A DNA stretch of 64,000 nt from Coriolopsis trogii. Its lineage: Eukaryota; Basidiomycota; Agaricomycetes; Polyporales; Polyporaceae. The position numbers were made by a program, and so were the translations under genes. The stretch is taken from assembly GCA_020543525.1 (NCBI GenBank), contig JAHYIO010000003.1:620001-684000 (forward strand). Reading direction: 5' to 3'. Under the pieces are notes generated by a model. It was not told where the DNA came from and did no database searches. It saw only the letters and a program-made list of their open reading frames with translations. Below, piece by piece: positions 1 through 14,585 of this stretch (positions are counted from its first letter, which is position 1; each line of letters begins with the position of its first letter).

Positions 1-1386
<1,386 letters not shown>

Positions 1387-1606
1387 CACGTACCCGCATA
1401 TCTTCCCTTGTTTTCACGACTCTAGGTTGTCCGACCTCCATTCTGTGTCGCGTTGTCCACCTTGCTCTGTTGTCTGTACTGTATTGTAGCGCATAAATAT
1501 TACCATCCTTGCATACGGTATGGAGAAGAATACAAATGACCGATTGCACATCCAAGGAGCGACAAACTAAAACTGTGCCATACCACAGGCGAACAAAACG
1601 ATACTA

Positions 1607-4508
1607 CTACCGCGTCTCCGAGGCATGCTCCCAGCTGCTCCCACTTCCACTTCCACTCCCACTCGGACTCCCCGGGCTCTCCGACCGTCCGCGTTCCTTC
1701 TCATCTTCCACAGGTGGATCAGGCTCGTCTCGATACCTCTTAGAATGCGCGCCCCCAGTCGGCGAATCATCGTCCTCCAAGAAACCCGAATGCAAGCCTG
1801 TATCCAAGCCAGGCGAGATGGAGTGCGGCCGCAGCGCCGTCTCCTCGTCCACATCCTCGTCGTCCGACACCTCCCCAAACGCATCATACAGCTCCTTCGT
1901 GCGCGCACCGCCGCTGCCGCCCCTCCGCGCGACGGTGCTCATCGCCATGTTGTCGTCGTCATCGCGGAGGCTCGTGTAGTTGGCGTTCGCGCGCCGCTTG
2001 CGCTTCATCGCGCGGTACCAGAAGAACGCGCCTACCCCGAGGCCGAACATAGCGACCGCACCAAGAGCGACGAAGAACCACATCTGGTGCTCGACGAGGT
2101 TGGACAGGTCCGAGAACCATCCCTCGTCGGGCGTCGGCGTGTTGGCCGCTGCGGGAGACTCGACGGCGTCCTCCGCTGGCTTCGGAAGCTCGGTTGATTT
2201 GCCTGGCTCGGCGGAAGAGGTGAAAGCGGGCTTGTTGTTCTCGCCTTTGGAGTCGCCATGGTCGCCTGGGAGGTGTTCGGTGGGACGAGGGATGGTCTTG
2301 GTGCTCGTGCTGGTGGTAGTGATCGAGGTGGAGATGGTAGGATCTGTAGTGTTGGGGGGCGAAGGCGGAAGAGTATCTTCTTCAAGAGGCACTATGTACG
2401 GCTTGATGTCTTTCCCCGGATCCAACACCGATCCCCAGAAGTTCATCGTCCAACCAAGGAAGACGCCCGTCTGGTCCTCCTTATGCTGATCTGACACACG
2501 AATTTTCCAATCCCCAACAGGATTCTCATCCCTGCAGGTGATATCAGTCGCCGATGAGACAGCCCAGCGTTGGAAGGACGTACCAGTGTTTCACAGTCAT
2601 AAAGGTCCAACCAGGGTAGCCGGTATTAGCGTTGTCGCCGTAACGGCGGGCAGCGAGAACACTCTTGACCCCGTTAGGACTAACCAGCTCGACCTCAACG
2701 TCACCCCGGCGTTTGTGGGTGATCCAGACCTTGACAGTGATATGCTCCAACTTGTCGAAGTTATGCTCTTCAAGCAGCTCCTTCGTGACTGTCATCGTGC
2801 TCTCAATACCATCAGGAGGAATGGTCTCCCCGCCGCTGGCCTTGTCGAAGGCATCCATGGTACCGTTGTTGATCTGAATGACAGGCAGATCGATCCACGT
2901 CTGAGGTTTCACGGACTTCCATTCTTGCGCAGCCTTCACGAACTCCAGACCGTTCAAGCTGCCGTAGCCGTATTTGTAGCTGTAGGGGCGCCCGGCGGCG
3001 GTCATTTCCCAGTCGGGATCCTCGGGGTTGACCTGAAGCGCGGTGCGGACACACAGATGTTGAATGTCGCGCCAGTTGAGCTGCGGGCTATGACTGACGT
3101 CAGCATCTCATGTACGTGATCGTAAGGTCTTGCTCACTTTGCTTCGAGAGCGAGAGCAAACACGCCAGCAGCATTGGGAGCGGCCGCTGATGTTCCGCCG
3201 TGAGAGTGTGAGCATTTGTTCTTGCCTCGATCCGTAGTGGTCTGCGAAATACAAATCAGAGCAAACACGCAGTCTCAGAACGTTAGGAACACACAATGTG
3301 GTGTCCACTGCCAGAGCTATAGGCAACAATCATGTTTGCTGCGCACGCCTCGGAGTAGTCGGGGTGGAAGCCCTTGTAATCGATAGCAGCTACCGTGACA
3401 GAGAAAATACTGTTGGTATACCCGTCGAAATTGCACTGGTCTCCGCTGCGAGCGCCGTTTCCACTGGCAAAGACGAAGACGGAGCCCTTGCCGCCGCGAC
3501 CCTGCTGGATACCGTTGACCATAGCCTTCTTGATGAGATAGCCGGGCCCCTCCATTGACCTGCCATCGTCCGGAGGACCCCAGCTACACGAGTAGATGGA
3601 CGTATTCTGATAGTCGTAGTTAAGGGCGGCGGCCTCGTCGATGTCGGAGATGGGCCCTGAGAGGATCCGGATGCCTGCGACCTTGGAGTCGTACGCAATG
3701 CCCATCCCGCACACGTCGTTCTTCACTGCGGCGATCTGTCCTGCGCAACGTGTCCCATGGTGGTCGTCAAAAAGTACTGGTGTGGGAAGGTCGGTGTGGT
3801 CGTTGTAGTCGTATGAACCATACGCATACTAAATGACGTTCATGGTATGTTCAATTTATGGGATCCAATGAATACAATAGACAAACTCACGAAGTTGGCA
3901 GCGAGGTCGTCGCTCGTGTAGTCCAATCCGTCGTCCACCAGGGCTGTGATGACATTCTTGCCCGTAATCCCCATCTCCCACACCGCAGTGACATTCATCA
4001 TGTGTTCGGGAAAGTCGTCGTTGACGAGGTGCCATTGCTTTGAGAATTCTGGGTCGTGAATACCAAGACGAAGAGCGGTATCCTGCGAGCTTTCTATCTT
4101 CTCCGGAGGCGGTCGTATAGGCGGCGGGGCTCGCTTCACGCGCTGTCGGAGGGTCTGAGGGAGTACGGTCCGAACGGCAGAGGCTACCCTTCGTTTCCGC
4201 AGGGAGTCTTCAGACCTTACAGATAACTGAGACTTCGTCTCTTGCCGTATGTCCTCTAGCGAGCGTAGAACACGGTCTGTGTCTCTCTTCTCGAAGCCCT
4301 TGGCTACGCGGACGAGCCAATGGTTTGTGAGTTCCCCAGCCTGTTCCACGACCTCTACGCCCAACGCTCCTGCACATTCGGCCAGCGACGCACCCGCCAA
4401 AGGATCATGCTCCAGAACATAGTAATCATGCGTCTCGTAGTGTCGCTTTGTGGGTCGGAGAGCCAGAACCGACTGGACGGCAAGGAGGAGAGTAAGCGGG
4501 AGACGCAT
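1607..4508 (-). CDS. KEX2: Kexin-type proprotein convertase
   Basis: Late-Golgi serine protease that cuts secretory precursors after Lys-Arg or Arg-Arg. Five exons read cleanly (4508-3891, 3828-3295, 3241-3138, 3087-2584, 2531-1607), giving about 894 residues. In order: signal peptide (1-16), propeptide ending at VKR126 (likely self-cleavage site), subtilisin domain with Asp192 in VDDGLDY, His230 in DDHHGTRCAG and Ser401 in GGTSAAAP, then the P-domain, a Ser/Thr-rich stalk, one transmembrane helix (MWFFVALGAVAMFGLGVGAF) and an acidic cytosolic tail. This order and the full triad are diagnostic of fungal kexin. Start chosen because it gives the signal peptide. The tail ends in a Ser-Gly repeat; Tyr motifs such as NYTSL could act in Golgi retrieval (inference). 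Confidence 0.95.
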
Positions 4509-4924
4509 GTTGCGCCCGGATGCAGCAGGGTGCTGCTAGTCGGAGAGACCGAGAAGAGGAAGGAGAGGAAGGAGGGGCACGGAAGCAAGTTAAGTTATGC
4601 GCTCACGCCCTCTGAGGCCGCTCAGTATCCGCGGGTCCCAGGTCGCCACTGCCCGCACCGGCGTCTGCCACCCAGCCAATCCACTTCTATACGCTAGCGC
4701 TCAGCCAGAGTCCAACTTCCCACCGCGTATGAGTCGGACTATGACTTGGCGGGCTTCCTCGACCAGATCATGTCTCTCGGACAGATATGTAGCCAGGAGC
4801 CTGCCGAATTTCTGCTATTTAGGACAAGGCCGGACAGCGCTACATGTTGTCATCGAGTGCCCAATATCGATACAATCTGTCTTCTTAAGAACAACAATAT
4901 GGATGCAATGTCAATGACAGCACG
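4509..4924. other. Intergenic, KEX2 promoter
   Basis: Between the KEX2 start and the 3' end of the reductase gene, both on the minus strand. It must hold the KEX2 promoter and 5' leader. I see no further gene; the short open frames here have no protein-like composition. Confidence 0.5.
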
Positions 4925-7236
4925 TTACAGATGAGTGTCACCCTTGAACATAAACGTCCACAAAGCCTCTGGATCCGTGAAGTCATGATGTATCAAGCTG
5001 ACAAGCCATCGTTTGTCTCGCACGCCCTCCAGAAGATTGCGTTCTTCCGAATCTGGGGGATACGACGATGCCCATTCAGACCATATGGAGAACGCCTCAT
5101 CCTGTGCATGAAGTGTCAGCTCGAATTCAAAGTCAAACTTTGTCGGGCCTTACCTTCCACGACAGAAATGACTCTGTCTCAATGATAGTCGTCTGAGCAA
5201 TCTCTTGGCCCGGGAACACACCCCAGGTGACGGCATTACGCCCACCCTCGGGTACATTCGTCCAAAGCTCACCCTATTGAAGCCACGATAAAGCTCACGC
5301 GATGAGAAGGCGTAGCATGTCCATGCTCACCTTGACGTTCCCAGCATAGTAGCTGACCCATCCCGCCCCTTCTTCCTTGATCTTCTTCACGATCGTCTCC
5401 ACGTCCTTTTGCTCAGCAAAGAACTCGACGAAGCACTTCTGGTAGACATATCCTCCACGAGGTCCCCAACCAACAACTTCATCTGTCGAGGGCGCTCCGT
5501 TGATGGCAGGCTGCGAACCGACCGTCCACCACCCCTTCCTCGTCAACCGTTCCAAATGCGGGAAGATCATCAACGATTCCGGAGACAGGGGTGTGGACGA
5601 GAAAGGTGTTGCCGTGATTTTCGAGTGCAAGTGCCGGAGGAACAAATCGGTGAGGTCGTCGACGCTCTTCGGGTTTCCCCATTGCGATAGAGGTGCCACA
5701 GGCACTTTACTTTGGTACGCGGAGCTTCCCCAACGATCCGTCTCGCCGTACGCAGGACTCTTGAAGTCGCCGAAGCGGCCATTAGGGAAGTCGTCCCAGT
5801 CGGATGCGTTGTTCAGTTCGCCTTTGCCAGCTTCGCTCTCGGGCGCGGGCGCGGATGCGAGCTCCTTCGTAGCGCGGTCTGCCGCTGCGTGAGGTGTCAT
5901 AGTGCGTTCTGGTGGTGCGACGACGTCCTATCCACAAGTTAATGAACGGGCAAGGCGTCACGGAAGGAGTGTTTCTTACGACGATGAGCTTGTTTATAGG
6001 TTGTGAGATATTGCCGGCCAAACCCAACACCTCGAGCACTCGCGTGACGCTCTTCTCCAAGTTCAATGTGCAAAAATGTACACCTTGTACGCCTCCCGCT
6101 TGAAGTTGACGGAGCATATCGACAGCAAGTTGCACGCCGTACTCCTTGACCTTTTGGTCGTCGTGCTGTGTTTCGACTTCATGTTAGCGTAATGCGAGCC
6201 AAAGAACGATAAGATACAGCGCACGCGGATAGGAACGAGATCGTGCATAATCTTTGACGGCACACGAGTCGCGCAGAGTTTCGTCATCCGGATGAAGGAA
6301 GCATATGTCTGTATAGGCATGACCCCTGGGATGATTGGTACTGTGATACCTGTTCGTCTACGGATTAGTACCGCTCATACAGATGTACGCCGTTGTTGTA
6401 CCTTTGGCCCGAACCTTCGCAGTCCATTGCAAAAAACTATCCACGTCATAGAATAGTTGGGTGATGATGAAGTCTGCACCTGCATTGACCTTCTCCTTCA
6501 GATGCTCGAGCTCGCCATCTTCGTCTGTCTCCCTGTCAGGGTGTCCATCGGGATATGCTGCAGCAACGACATGGTAAGCATGAGTACAGCAATGACATAG
6601 ATGATGAAATGACCTGCCACGCCAACGCAAAAGTCTGCAAACTCAGGGGTACTTTTGATGTAACGCACAAGGTCGACTCCGTGCTGGAAACGGGAATCCG
6701 TAGGTATCCAGTGTTCGGCACCTCGCGGGGGGTCTGTACAACACATGAGCACGTCTTGCATTTATCCCGCTTGTGAATGCTCTCTACCTCCACGAAGGGC
6801 GAGGATGTTCTGGATGCCCCGCGCCTTTGCTTCCTGTGATTGCCATGAACTTCACAATATAGATAGGAAACAATGTGGGGTTACGCACTCTTAATGCCTC
6901 ATCCACCGTTCCCTGTACCATATTTGTGCATGTCAAATGCAAGATCGTTTCCGCTCCGTACTCCAGCGTCAGCCCTGCTAAGTCGAGGGTCCGGTCCTTC
7001 GTGGTGCCTCCAGCACCCCAGGTTACGCTTACGGCCAGGGGGTTCAGCTCGACCATCCGTCCTATACGCGAGACTAGGTTCTCGAAGCCCTGTAGAGGAC
7101 ATCCCGCATAAGCTCTGGCGATCATCTTCCTGACTTACGGGAGCCTCTTCACCTGGTCCGTCTTCGGCGGGAAGAACTCAAATGTGTAGAACAGACTGCG
7201 CGCATCGTGCTGCGCAATCTTGTCGATGAGCTTCAT
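4925..7236 (-). CDS. MET12: Methylenetetrahydrofolate reductase (MET12 type)
   Basis: Reduces 5,10-methylene-THF to 5-methyl-THF, the methyl donor for methionine synthesis; flavoenzyme of the cytosol. About ten exons; the first (7236-7153) encodes 28 residues ending FFPPKTDQ and joins in frame to GFENLVSRIGRM. The N-terminal TIM barrel shows VTWGAGGTT, HLTCTN, ILALRGDPP, GADFIITQLFYDV and GVHFCTLNLEKS. The C-terminal regulatory half shows WDDFPNGRFGDFKSPAYGE, GWWTVGSQPAING, WGPRGGYVYQK, VTWGVFPG and EAFSIWSEWA. These are family signatures along the full length. Fungi have two paralogues; the FEFFPPKT start and the C-terminal wording look closer to MET12 than MET13, but this is by eye. Stop is TAA at 4925-4927. 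Divergent from YPT6. Confidence 0.92.
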
Positions 7237-7558
7237 CGCTAGGCTTGTTCAAAGACGAGTCGCGCGTGGTGAGAATGCAGTGAGATGACAAGGGAGTCGG
7301 GAGTCCGCAACGGCCCCCGGTCAAATCGACACGATGATGGTCCGCGGACTAATTATGGCGTGTAATGGGGAAGCGCCGAATCCTATCTTATCTCTCGCGC
7401 ATCTGGTGAGTGTGATCGAATCTACTCATTGACTCCCAAACACTCGTCAACAGCCCCCACGCTGTATGGCCGCGACCGAGTCTCCGAGCCCATCGCCGCC
7501 GTCTCATCTTAGTCTCTCTCATATCTGTACCTAGACTTCTTGTTCAGCAGTTCGTAAC
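7237..7558. promoter_or_regulatory. Divergent promoter region MTHFR / YPT6
   Basis: 322 bases separate two ATG codons pointing away from each other, so both promoters and 5' leaders must lie here. CT-rich runs precede the YPT6 start, as is common in fungal promoters. No clear TATA box was found. Confidence 0.5.
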
Positions 7559-8521
<963 letters not shown>

Positions 8522-8760
8522 GTTCATCCCCCTCTCTTAGATCATACCATACATCCCCCTGCTTTGACCGCTCTTGTATGTACTTTCAAGCCATGTGTAT
8601 ACCTCGTCACCTACTTTATTGCAACTCGGATGTTGTTGTACGCAGGTGTGAGTAACAGAGTCCTAGCATTACAACAGCCTATTACGGGTATGCTACACGC
8701 GTGTCCAAAATGTACACTACAACACCCAAAAAGGTCCACATCATGATTGACGTTCAACGT

Positions 8761-10204
8761 TCATCCTCGATTCATTGTGTTGCCCGCTCCCTTTGGGTGT
8801 GCGTCGGTATACTGTGCCCAAGCCTCGTCCTTCTGTCTCTTTTCCTCCGCCTTCTCCTCGCCGAACGCCGTGCCGTCTTGCTCAGCATCAAAGGCAAGTT
8901 GCTCTTTCGACGTCGGCTGCGCTTCAGACTGAGGTCTGCACGGTAAAGTATGATGAGGTTCAGAGTAAGACTTGTATATATAGATATGCCTTACCCTCCG
9001 CCGGAGATGATGTTGCCGCGTTGTCGCTCAATCTCCAGGTACTCCTCGATAGTCATGGTAGGCAGTCGATGATCGGCCTGGAAGACTTGCGCCTGTAGCC
9101 TGGCCCGTTCCTCCGCATTCGACGGCAGAATCATGAACGGTCGTAACGGCTGCCCCGGCTCGCGTTAGGATTGTCCTTCAGGACGTCTTCATTACACTTA
9201 CCTTCCCTTGAGGATCCAGTAAAGGTCCTTTGCCGTCGGGCCCTCCGCGATTGGCAGGCGTATCCAGCCTCCACATATCGTCGTCCGCACTTTTCTTCGC
9301 CATCCGAGGATCGTCGGATGGTGCTTGCCGGGCGGGCATAGGAGGTGCGTTCCGTAGAAGCTCTAGTTCCTGATTCGTACTCTCCAGCTGTATCCGCGCC
9401 TCCGCGTAGATGAGACGCAGGAGAAGAATCAGGGTTTCCCGGAGGATCTCCTCCGTGTCCGCGTCTTCCTCACCAGTTTCTGAGGCCTTGCGGTTGGTGT
9501 CGGGGAGGAGGGACGCAATGAGTTCTATATTGGAGCCGGGTTCTGTCACGTTCTGGTTGGTACGTTTCCTTACCGCCTACCCATATGCGTCAATCCATGA
9601 ACAGAGGGCAGTATGTATCGGCGAACGCACCTCGATCCTCGCCTTTATATCTTTCTCCCGCTTATATTGCTTGATCTTGAGCTCCCGACGTCTCGCAGGG
9701 TCCGTGACTGTCGACGCCGATCGCCCGTATAGAGTCTTATCCTCCTCGTTGATGACCTCATATAGTTCTAAGTAATGGACGAAGGATTCCAGGTACCTCT
9801 GACTCGATGAGCATGCTTAGTAAGACATGGTGGAGTCGCAGCACATACCTTAACATTGGCAACTAGGTCTATTCGCTCCTCTCTATCGGTAGTCCGCACG
9901 CGTGATAGCACCTCGGAGAGAACATAAGGTACAAGGATGTAGATGAGGTCTCGAGTGGGAATGTCTGCGAGCTGCTCGTTCGCGCTGAAGAGCGATAGTC
10001 TGGCTACGCGAGAGCTGCATTGACGCAGGTCTGCTAGCGACGTTTGTATGAGTTCCTAGCCATTCGGCGAGTGAGCGCGGTGCAAAACGACAAGCAATTG
10101 TAATGGCGTACCTGGGTTTCATCTTCGATCGTCGGCAGATTCAACGCCTTTGCAGCGGTGATCAGGGCACGATGGAATAGTGATGGCAGAGGTATTTCTT
10201 CCAT
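8761..10204 (-). CDS. TAP42: TAP42/alpha4-like PP2A regulator
   Basis: Binds the catalytic subunit of PP2A and related phosphatases and links them to TORC1 signalling in the cytosol. Exons translate to a helical protein: MEEIPLPSLFHRALITA, then ELIQTSLADLRQCSSRVARL, RYLESFVHYLELYEVI, a basic ARRRELKIKQYKREKDIKARIE segment (seen here in pieces), then ETLILLLRLIYAEARIQLE and the conserved C-terminal PLRPFMILPSN with MTIEEYLEIERQRGNII. The basic RRELKIKQYKREK patch and the PLRPF motif are family hallmarks. Ends NTMNRG, with a Glu/Lys-rich tail (EEKAEEKRQKDEAWAQYTDAH). Start at 10204 begins a typical family N-terminus. Divergent from the POT1 gene. Confidence 0.92.
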
Positions 10205-10473
10205 TGGGTTGCAAAGCCAGTTTGTTTTCAGACTGGGCGAGTGGGTAGAGGAAGGAATTAAGCAAGATGAATCATCGAATTTGCTCGAAGAGCCCGAATC
10301 CCTCAGTGTAGTTGCCCGGGCCGGGCTACCGAGCGGTCTGATCGCGTCGAGACGCGTCGCGTGAATGCGCGACTTGACTAGCTTGACCACTACGCGTCTC
10401 TTCCACTCTCCTCTCAATACGCTCCTACGCTTTGGCTTCTCTCTTTCTGCGCCATAAAGGGGCTGATGGAGAG
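10205..10473. promoter_or_regulatory. Divergent promoter region TAP42 / POT1
   Basis: 269 bases between two head-to-head genes. Must hold both promoters. An open frame extends in frame upstream of the POT1 ATG but contains no earlier ATG. Confidence 0.45.
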
Positions 10474-13400
10474 ATGACGTCTCCCAATGATATGTTCACC
10501 CCAAGCGATCCTGAATTCCAAGTAGCCGTCATTGCTGCCTTCAAACCTGGTGAACAGAAGAAGCTCAAGGAAATTGCCAACAAGGGCGTACATGGGACGG
10601 GCTACATCGAGGGGACTGTCTTCCAGCGGGGCAAGGCTACAGACGGGTGCTGGGTATGCTCTATCATGGATCGTCTTGCAACTCGTGTAGAGCTATTGCT
10701 CTCCGGTAGCGTCTCCCAGTACTTCGATAACCTCCCCATTGCCACCTCTGCAATTGTGCGCATCAGGACGGATGGTCTCAGCTTGGAAGACAGACCTGCA
10801 GAGGGCAATCGGCTCACTTTGAGCAGGCGGTTTGCCTGGCGGGGAGGGGTTGTCCTCTACGTGAAGAATCCCAAGACGGGAGCTGAAGTCTTCCTTAACA
10901 CACTGCAAGGTCCGTAGTCCTCACGCGTCATAATCCGCTGTTAACCGTGCTACAGTCCCATCCGATGATCCTCATACATCCATACCTCCCCCTATCACCT
11001 GTGCAGATGAACATGAGAATGCTGAGATTTCCACTGTCCCCAAGAAGAGGAAGAGATCACCTCTAACCACATCTCGAGCAACGCAAGGGACTCTACCAGG
11101 TACGCACGCATAGCTATATGTGAACAAAATGATTTGTACGAGCCAGGCGTTCCTCCTGGGATTATCCTATGCAGTCGAATCTCAGGAATGCATCAACGTC
11201 GACGGGCCCGATCCAGGAGAGCAGGTTCTTCCTTCGACTGGCGCGAATGCCACTGCCGCCGCCGACCAAACGGCAGAAACCGGGAATGATTCACATAATC
11301 CTCAGAGTCTTCCGTCTCCACCTCCAGAGATGACTGAATCGAAGGAGGTAGTGCTCGGGCATGCGTCGATGGACGGTCCAGGACCTGAAACCAACCATGT
11401 CTCCGGCGTGAATAGTACGGAATGCCATGCAGCCCCTCCTGCTCCTCTTGCCCAATCGGCGGATGCAAGGTCAGCTTCTCTCATACATCCAGGTGCAACG
11501 GGCGCACCTATAGCCAAGAAGAAGAAAGAACGCGCGAACCTTGAGGTTAGCATTCATGCCGTACTTATAATGTACATCTGATCTGACTAATGCTCTAGAG
11601 AAATCAGAATCGGAGAGGAAAAAAGCGTCAGAGATTGGTTGCTGCTCGGGCGGAGGAAGGGGTCAAAGCACTGTCCCGAAACGGAAGCGTCGAGATAGAC
11701 CCTGATGATGCTCTGTGGGCGGATGCAGAACGCGAGATCCCCGATGACATGCTTCCGCAAGACGCTGTACAACAACACGTTGTGGAGGTTTCGCATAACT
11801 TCGTTGTGCGCCATCCCTCAAGGTCGCAAACACCCGTGGAGAAAGAGCGGCGGTCGGCACCTGCATCACAGACCAATGTCAACGAGAACAGTGATACAGT
11901 TGCTTTTCTCAGGAATGGCTGCCAGACGTCGTTTGTAAGTTGCGTGCTCGTTGTGGCTCAACATTGATCTCATAGTATACTACAGGGCGCATATACACCG
12001 TTGATCGCATTCGAAGGCACGGGTACCCGATGTATCATGGGAGTGGTGAATGCACCAAGTTGTGGCACCAAGACGAAGACGAGCGGTGAGCGATCTACAT
12101 GTATATGCCACGCCGTCGATTGTAACGTCGTACAGAGTACATGGCCAAATTCGTGTTATACGACCCCTCAAACTACGCTGCGAGCGGTTTGTCTGTCATA
12201 TTGTTCGAGAAGACTGAGGAAGCGCTTCCGAGTCCCGATGTTGGTGATGTCCTACTGTTGCGCAACATCTCTGTAGGCCCCTCTGGCTACTGGGGCTTTT
12301 CCATACGCTGATTGATCCTGGTAGTGCGACAACTTCAATGGCCATAGTGCTGTAGGCCCATCATTCAAAACATGGCAATGGGCTGTGTTCCACGTAAAGA
12401 CGGGGAAGCTTTCCAGTGCTGTCCCGAACACGATGCGGTATCTCAAGCCTGAGAAGACGGAGCTACACTATAGCCTTCGTCTTGGCGACTGGTGGCGGGA
12501 CACAGCATCAAGTGCGGTCTCTGCTGGTTTCGAACTCGCAGAGATCACCTCAACTAGACGTGTTCGTCCACACAAGCTCATCTCAGACGTCCGAGACGGA
12601 GAATTCTTCGATTGCACGGTCGAGGTATGACCTTCTCTCCTCATGTTGGCAGGTCGTGCTGACGTCTCTTTCTAAGGTGTTGCACGGTTTTCAAAACGAC
12701 AACAGCATACATAACATATATACGCTTTTCGTCACCGACTTCACGAGGAACCCCAACGTTCACGCTAAGCACGGAACATGGTGTCCCCCACAATTAGTCC
12801 CCTACGTGTTTCCTGTCGAACTTTGGGATCGCGCCACAGCTGTGGGTCCTACCATGAAACCGGGGGAGTTCTACTCTATACGCAACATGAAAGCGAAGTG
12901 GAGCGGTGAGAACTCCCTAGAAGGTCGTATGCAAGAAGGCGAGAAGATAGTCAAACTCGACGAGGACGAGCTCGAGAACCAACCCCGTCTGGTCGACTTG
13001 CTGAAGTAGGTCCCGAACGTTTCGCCTCGCCGATCGCCATGCTTACGGAATCCAGACGGAAGCGGGAATGGGAGGCACAGTCGAATGTGGTTGACGGTGT
13101 GGTCGAGTTTCCTCGTCGGCTCATCGGAGAAGTGGATGAATATCAGCACTTCAATTGCACGGTGGAGGTAAGTCTTCTACCCGAGCTATACTCATGTCTT
13201 TGCTCAATCCTATGCGCATAGGTCGTACATGTCTCAAGTAAAGACGAATACCTCTTCCTATACGTGACCGACTACACTACACGTAGCGACCTCGTACCGG
13301 TCGCGGCGTCGATCACGTCGGACCTATTGGTCGACCGTGTTGTCCGGGTTGCTCTCTTTGACCAACAGGTGGAGATCGCGAAAAACCTCGAACCGGGCGA

Positions 13401-14424
13401 TTTCGTTGCAATCCGCAACCTCAGGTTGAAGCCGTCCGGCAGCGACCGCAGGCTTTGCGGGCGTTTGGGCGGAGACCAGCGCCTGATCACGAAACTTAAC
13501 CCGCGAGCAGCGAGCAACGCGGAGCTCAAGGCGCTGCTCAGGTGCGTCCAATCCGAGTCATCTCGTAGAAGGCGCGTTGGGCTGATTGCGGGATTCAAGG
13601 CGGAAAGCCGAGCTCGAAGAAGCGCATGCGCAACCCAAGCCGAAGAAGAGAGCGCGTGCCGCTCGCCAGGCCAGATCGTCCGAAGAGACTGAGTCGACAG
13701 TGTCCGCGAGGGTGAAGGGCAAGGGCAAGGGCAAGGCCGTTGGGAAGGATGGCCATCTGGTCAGTTTTGCGGAAGTCAAGGCGAGCGACGCGTGCCCTGC
13801 TGTCTTCCGAGTGCGAGCACGTGTGGTGGATTTCTATCCCGACGACCTGGGCGAATGCACCGTCCTTCGCTGCACTTCCTGCGAAGAAGAGTGAGCTTCA
13901 GTTTACTTGGTGTCCTCGTGGAGTACGTGACTGACATACCGGGTATGACAGTATACCGCGGACGAGACAACGATGCGCGAAGTGCGACGACGCGATGGAA
14001 GACGAGACGTTCGTCCGGGCGTTCTTCCAGCTCTTCTTCCGCATTGCAGACGAGGAGGGCACGATGCTCGATGTATCTGTTTCCGACGAACGGGTGAGTC
14101 TTTGCAACCCGCCGTGAAGATGCCGTCTGTATGTTCATCCTTCGTGTTTGGCAGTGCTCCGTCCTGCATGACCTTATACCGGACGACGTATACGAAGACG
14201 ACGAGGCGTTCGCCATGCTTGTGTCCCGCGTGAAACCGCTGCTCGGCGATCTGTTGAACCTCTCCAGTGGTGAGGCTCGTCGACGTCCTATCGACCAGGA
14301 TGATGAGGAAGCATGCACTCCTCTGCTCGAACTGACCTTAGGGAGTTGGCTGCCTGATGGAGAGCCAGACGCTGCGGAATCACGAGCATATATCATTATG
14401 AAGCATACCCTATGCGACGCATAA
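10474..14424 (+). CDS. POT1: POT1-like telomere single-strand-binding protein with duplicated OB block
   Basis: Telomere end protection protein predicted to bind the G-rich 3' overhang. Start is the ATG at 10474 (MTSPNDMFTPSD). Domains in order: an N-terminal OB-like region (GYIEGTVFQR to LYVKNP); a long linker with basic patches (KKRKRS, KKKKERAN, RRGKKRQR); the Telo_bind OB1, with AYTPLIAFEG, GVVNAP, LYDPSNYAASGLSVILFE, GDVLLLRNIS and WQWAVFHVKTG; two consecutive OB blocks with the same layout (LFVTDFT...MKPGEFYSIRNMK and LYVTDYT...LEPGDFVAIRNLR); then a basic linker and a C-terminal domain with CTSC and CAKC pairs, a probable zinc ribbon in the last OB fold. Known POT1 proteins have OB1 and OB2 plus a C-terminal partner-binding region; the extra OB block is unusual. 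Several introns were placed by eye; joins near 10910-11180 are the least certain. Confidence 0.8.
12540..13620 (+). repeat. Tandem duplicated exon block inside POT1
   Basis: Two neighbouring exon sets encode similar protein and are split at the same places. Copy 1: CTVE, phase-0 intron 12625-12676, OB exon 12677-13005, phase-2 intron 13006-13055, then KRKREWE. Copy 2: CTVE, phase-0 intron 13168-13221, OB exon 13222-13541, phase-2 intron 13542-13599, then RRKAELE. Matching motifs are FDCTVE/FNCTVE, LFVTDFT/LYVTDYT, KPGEFYSIRN/EPGDFVAIRN and LEGRM/LCGRL. Confidence 0.8.
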
Positions 14425-14585
14425 CGCGGAGCTTATTGGAAGGTTTTTGGGTCGTATTGTACGATGTGACTGACTAATGTAACATTAGAATTTTTGCAAG
14501 CATATAATGATACACAGTGTTCCCAAACGCGGAAACTTATGCGTCTGCGAGAGACTGAACGCGTACAAATGCTTTCAAGACAGGA

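Noticed and set aside
1625..2489. Plus-strand frames of 169-190 codons opposite the KEX2 tail
   Set aside because: Antisense to a clear KEX2 exon; Arg/Val/Gly-rich chance composition caused by GC-rich sequence.
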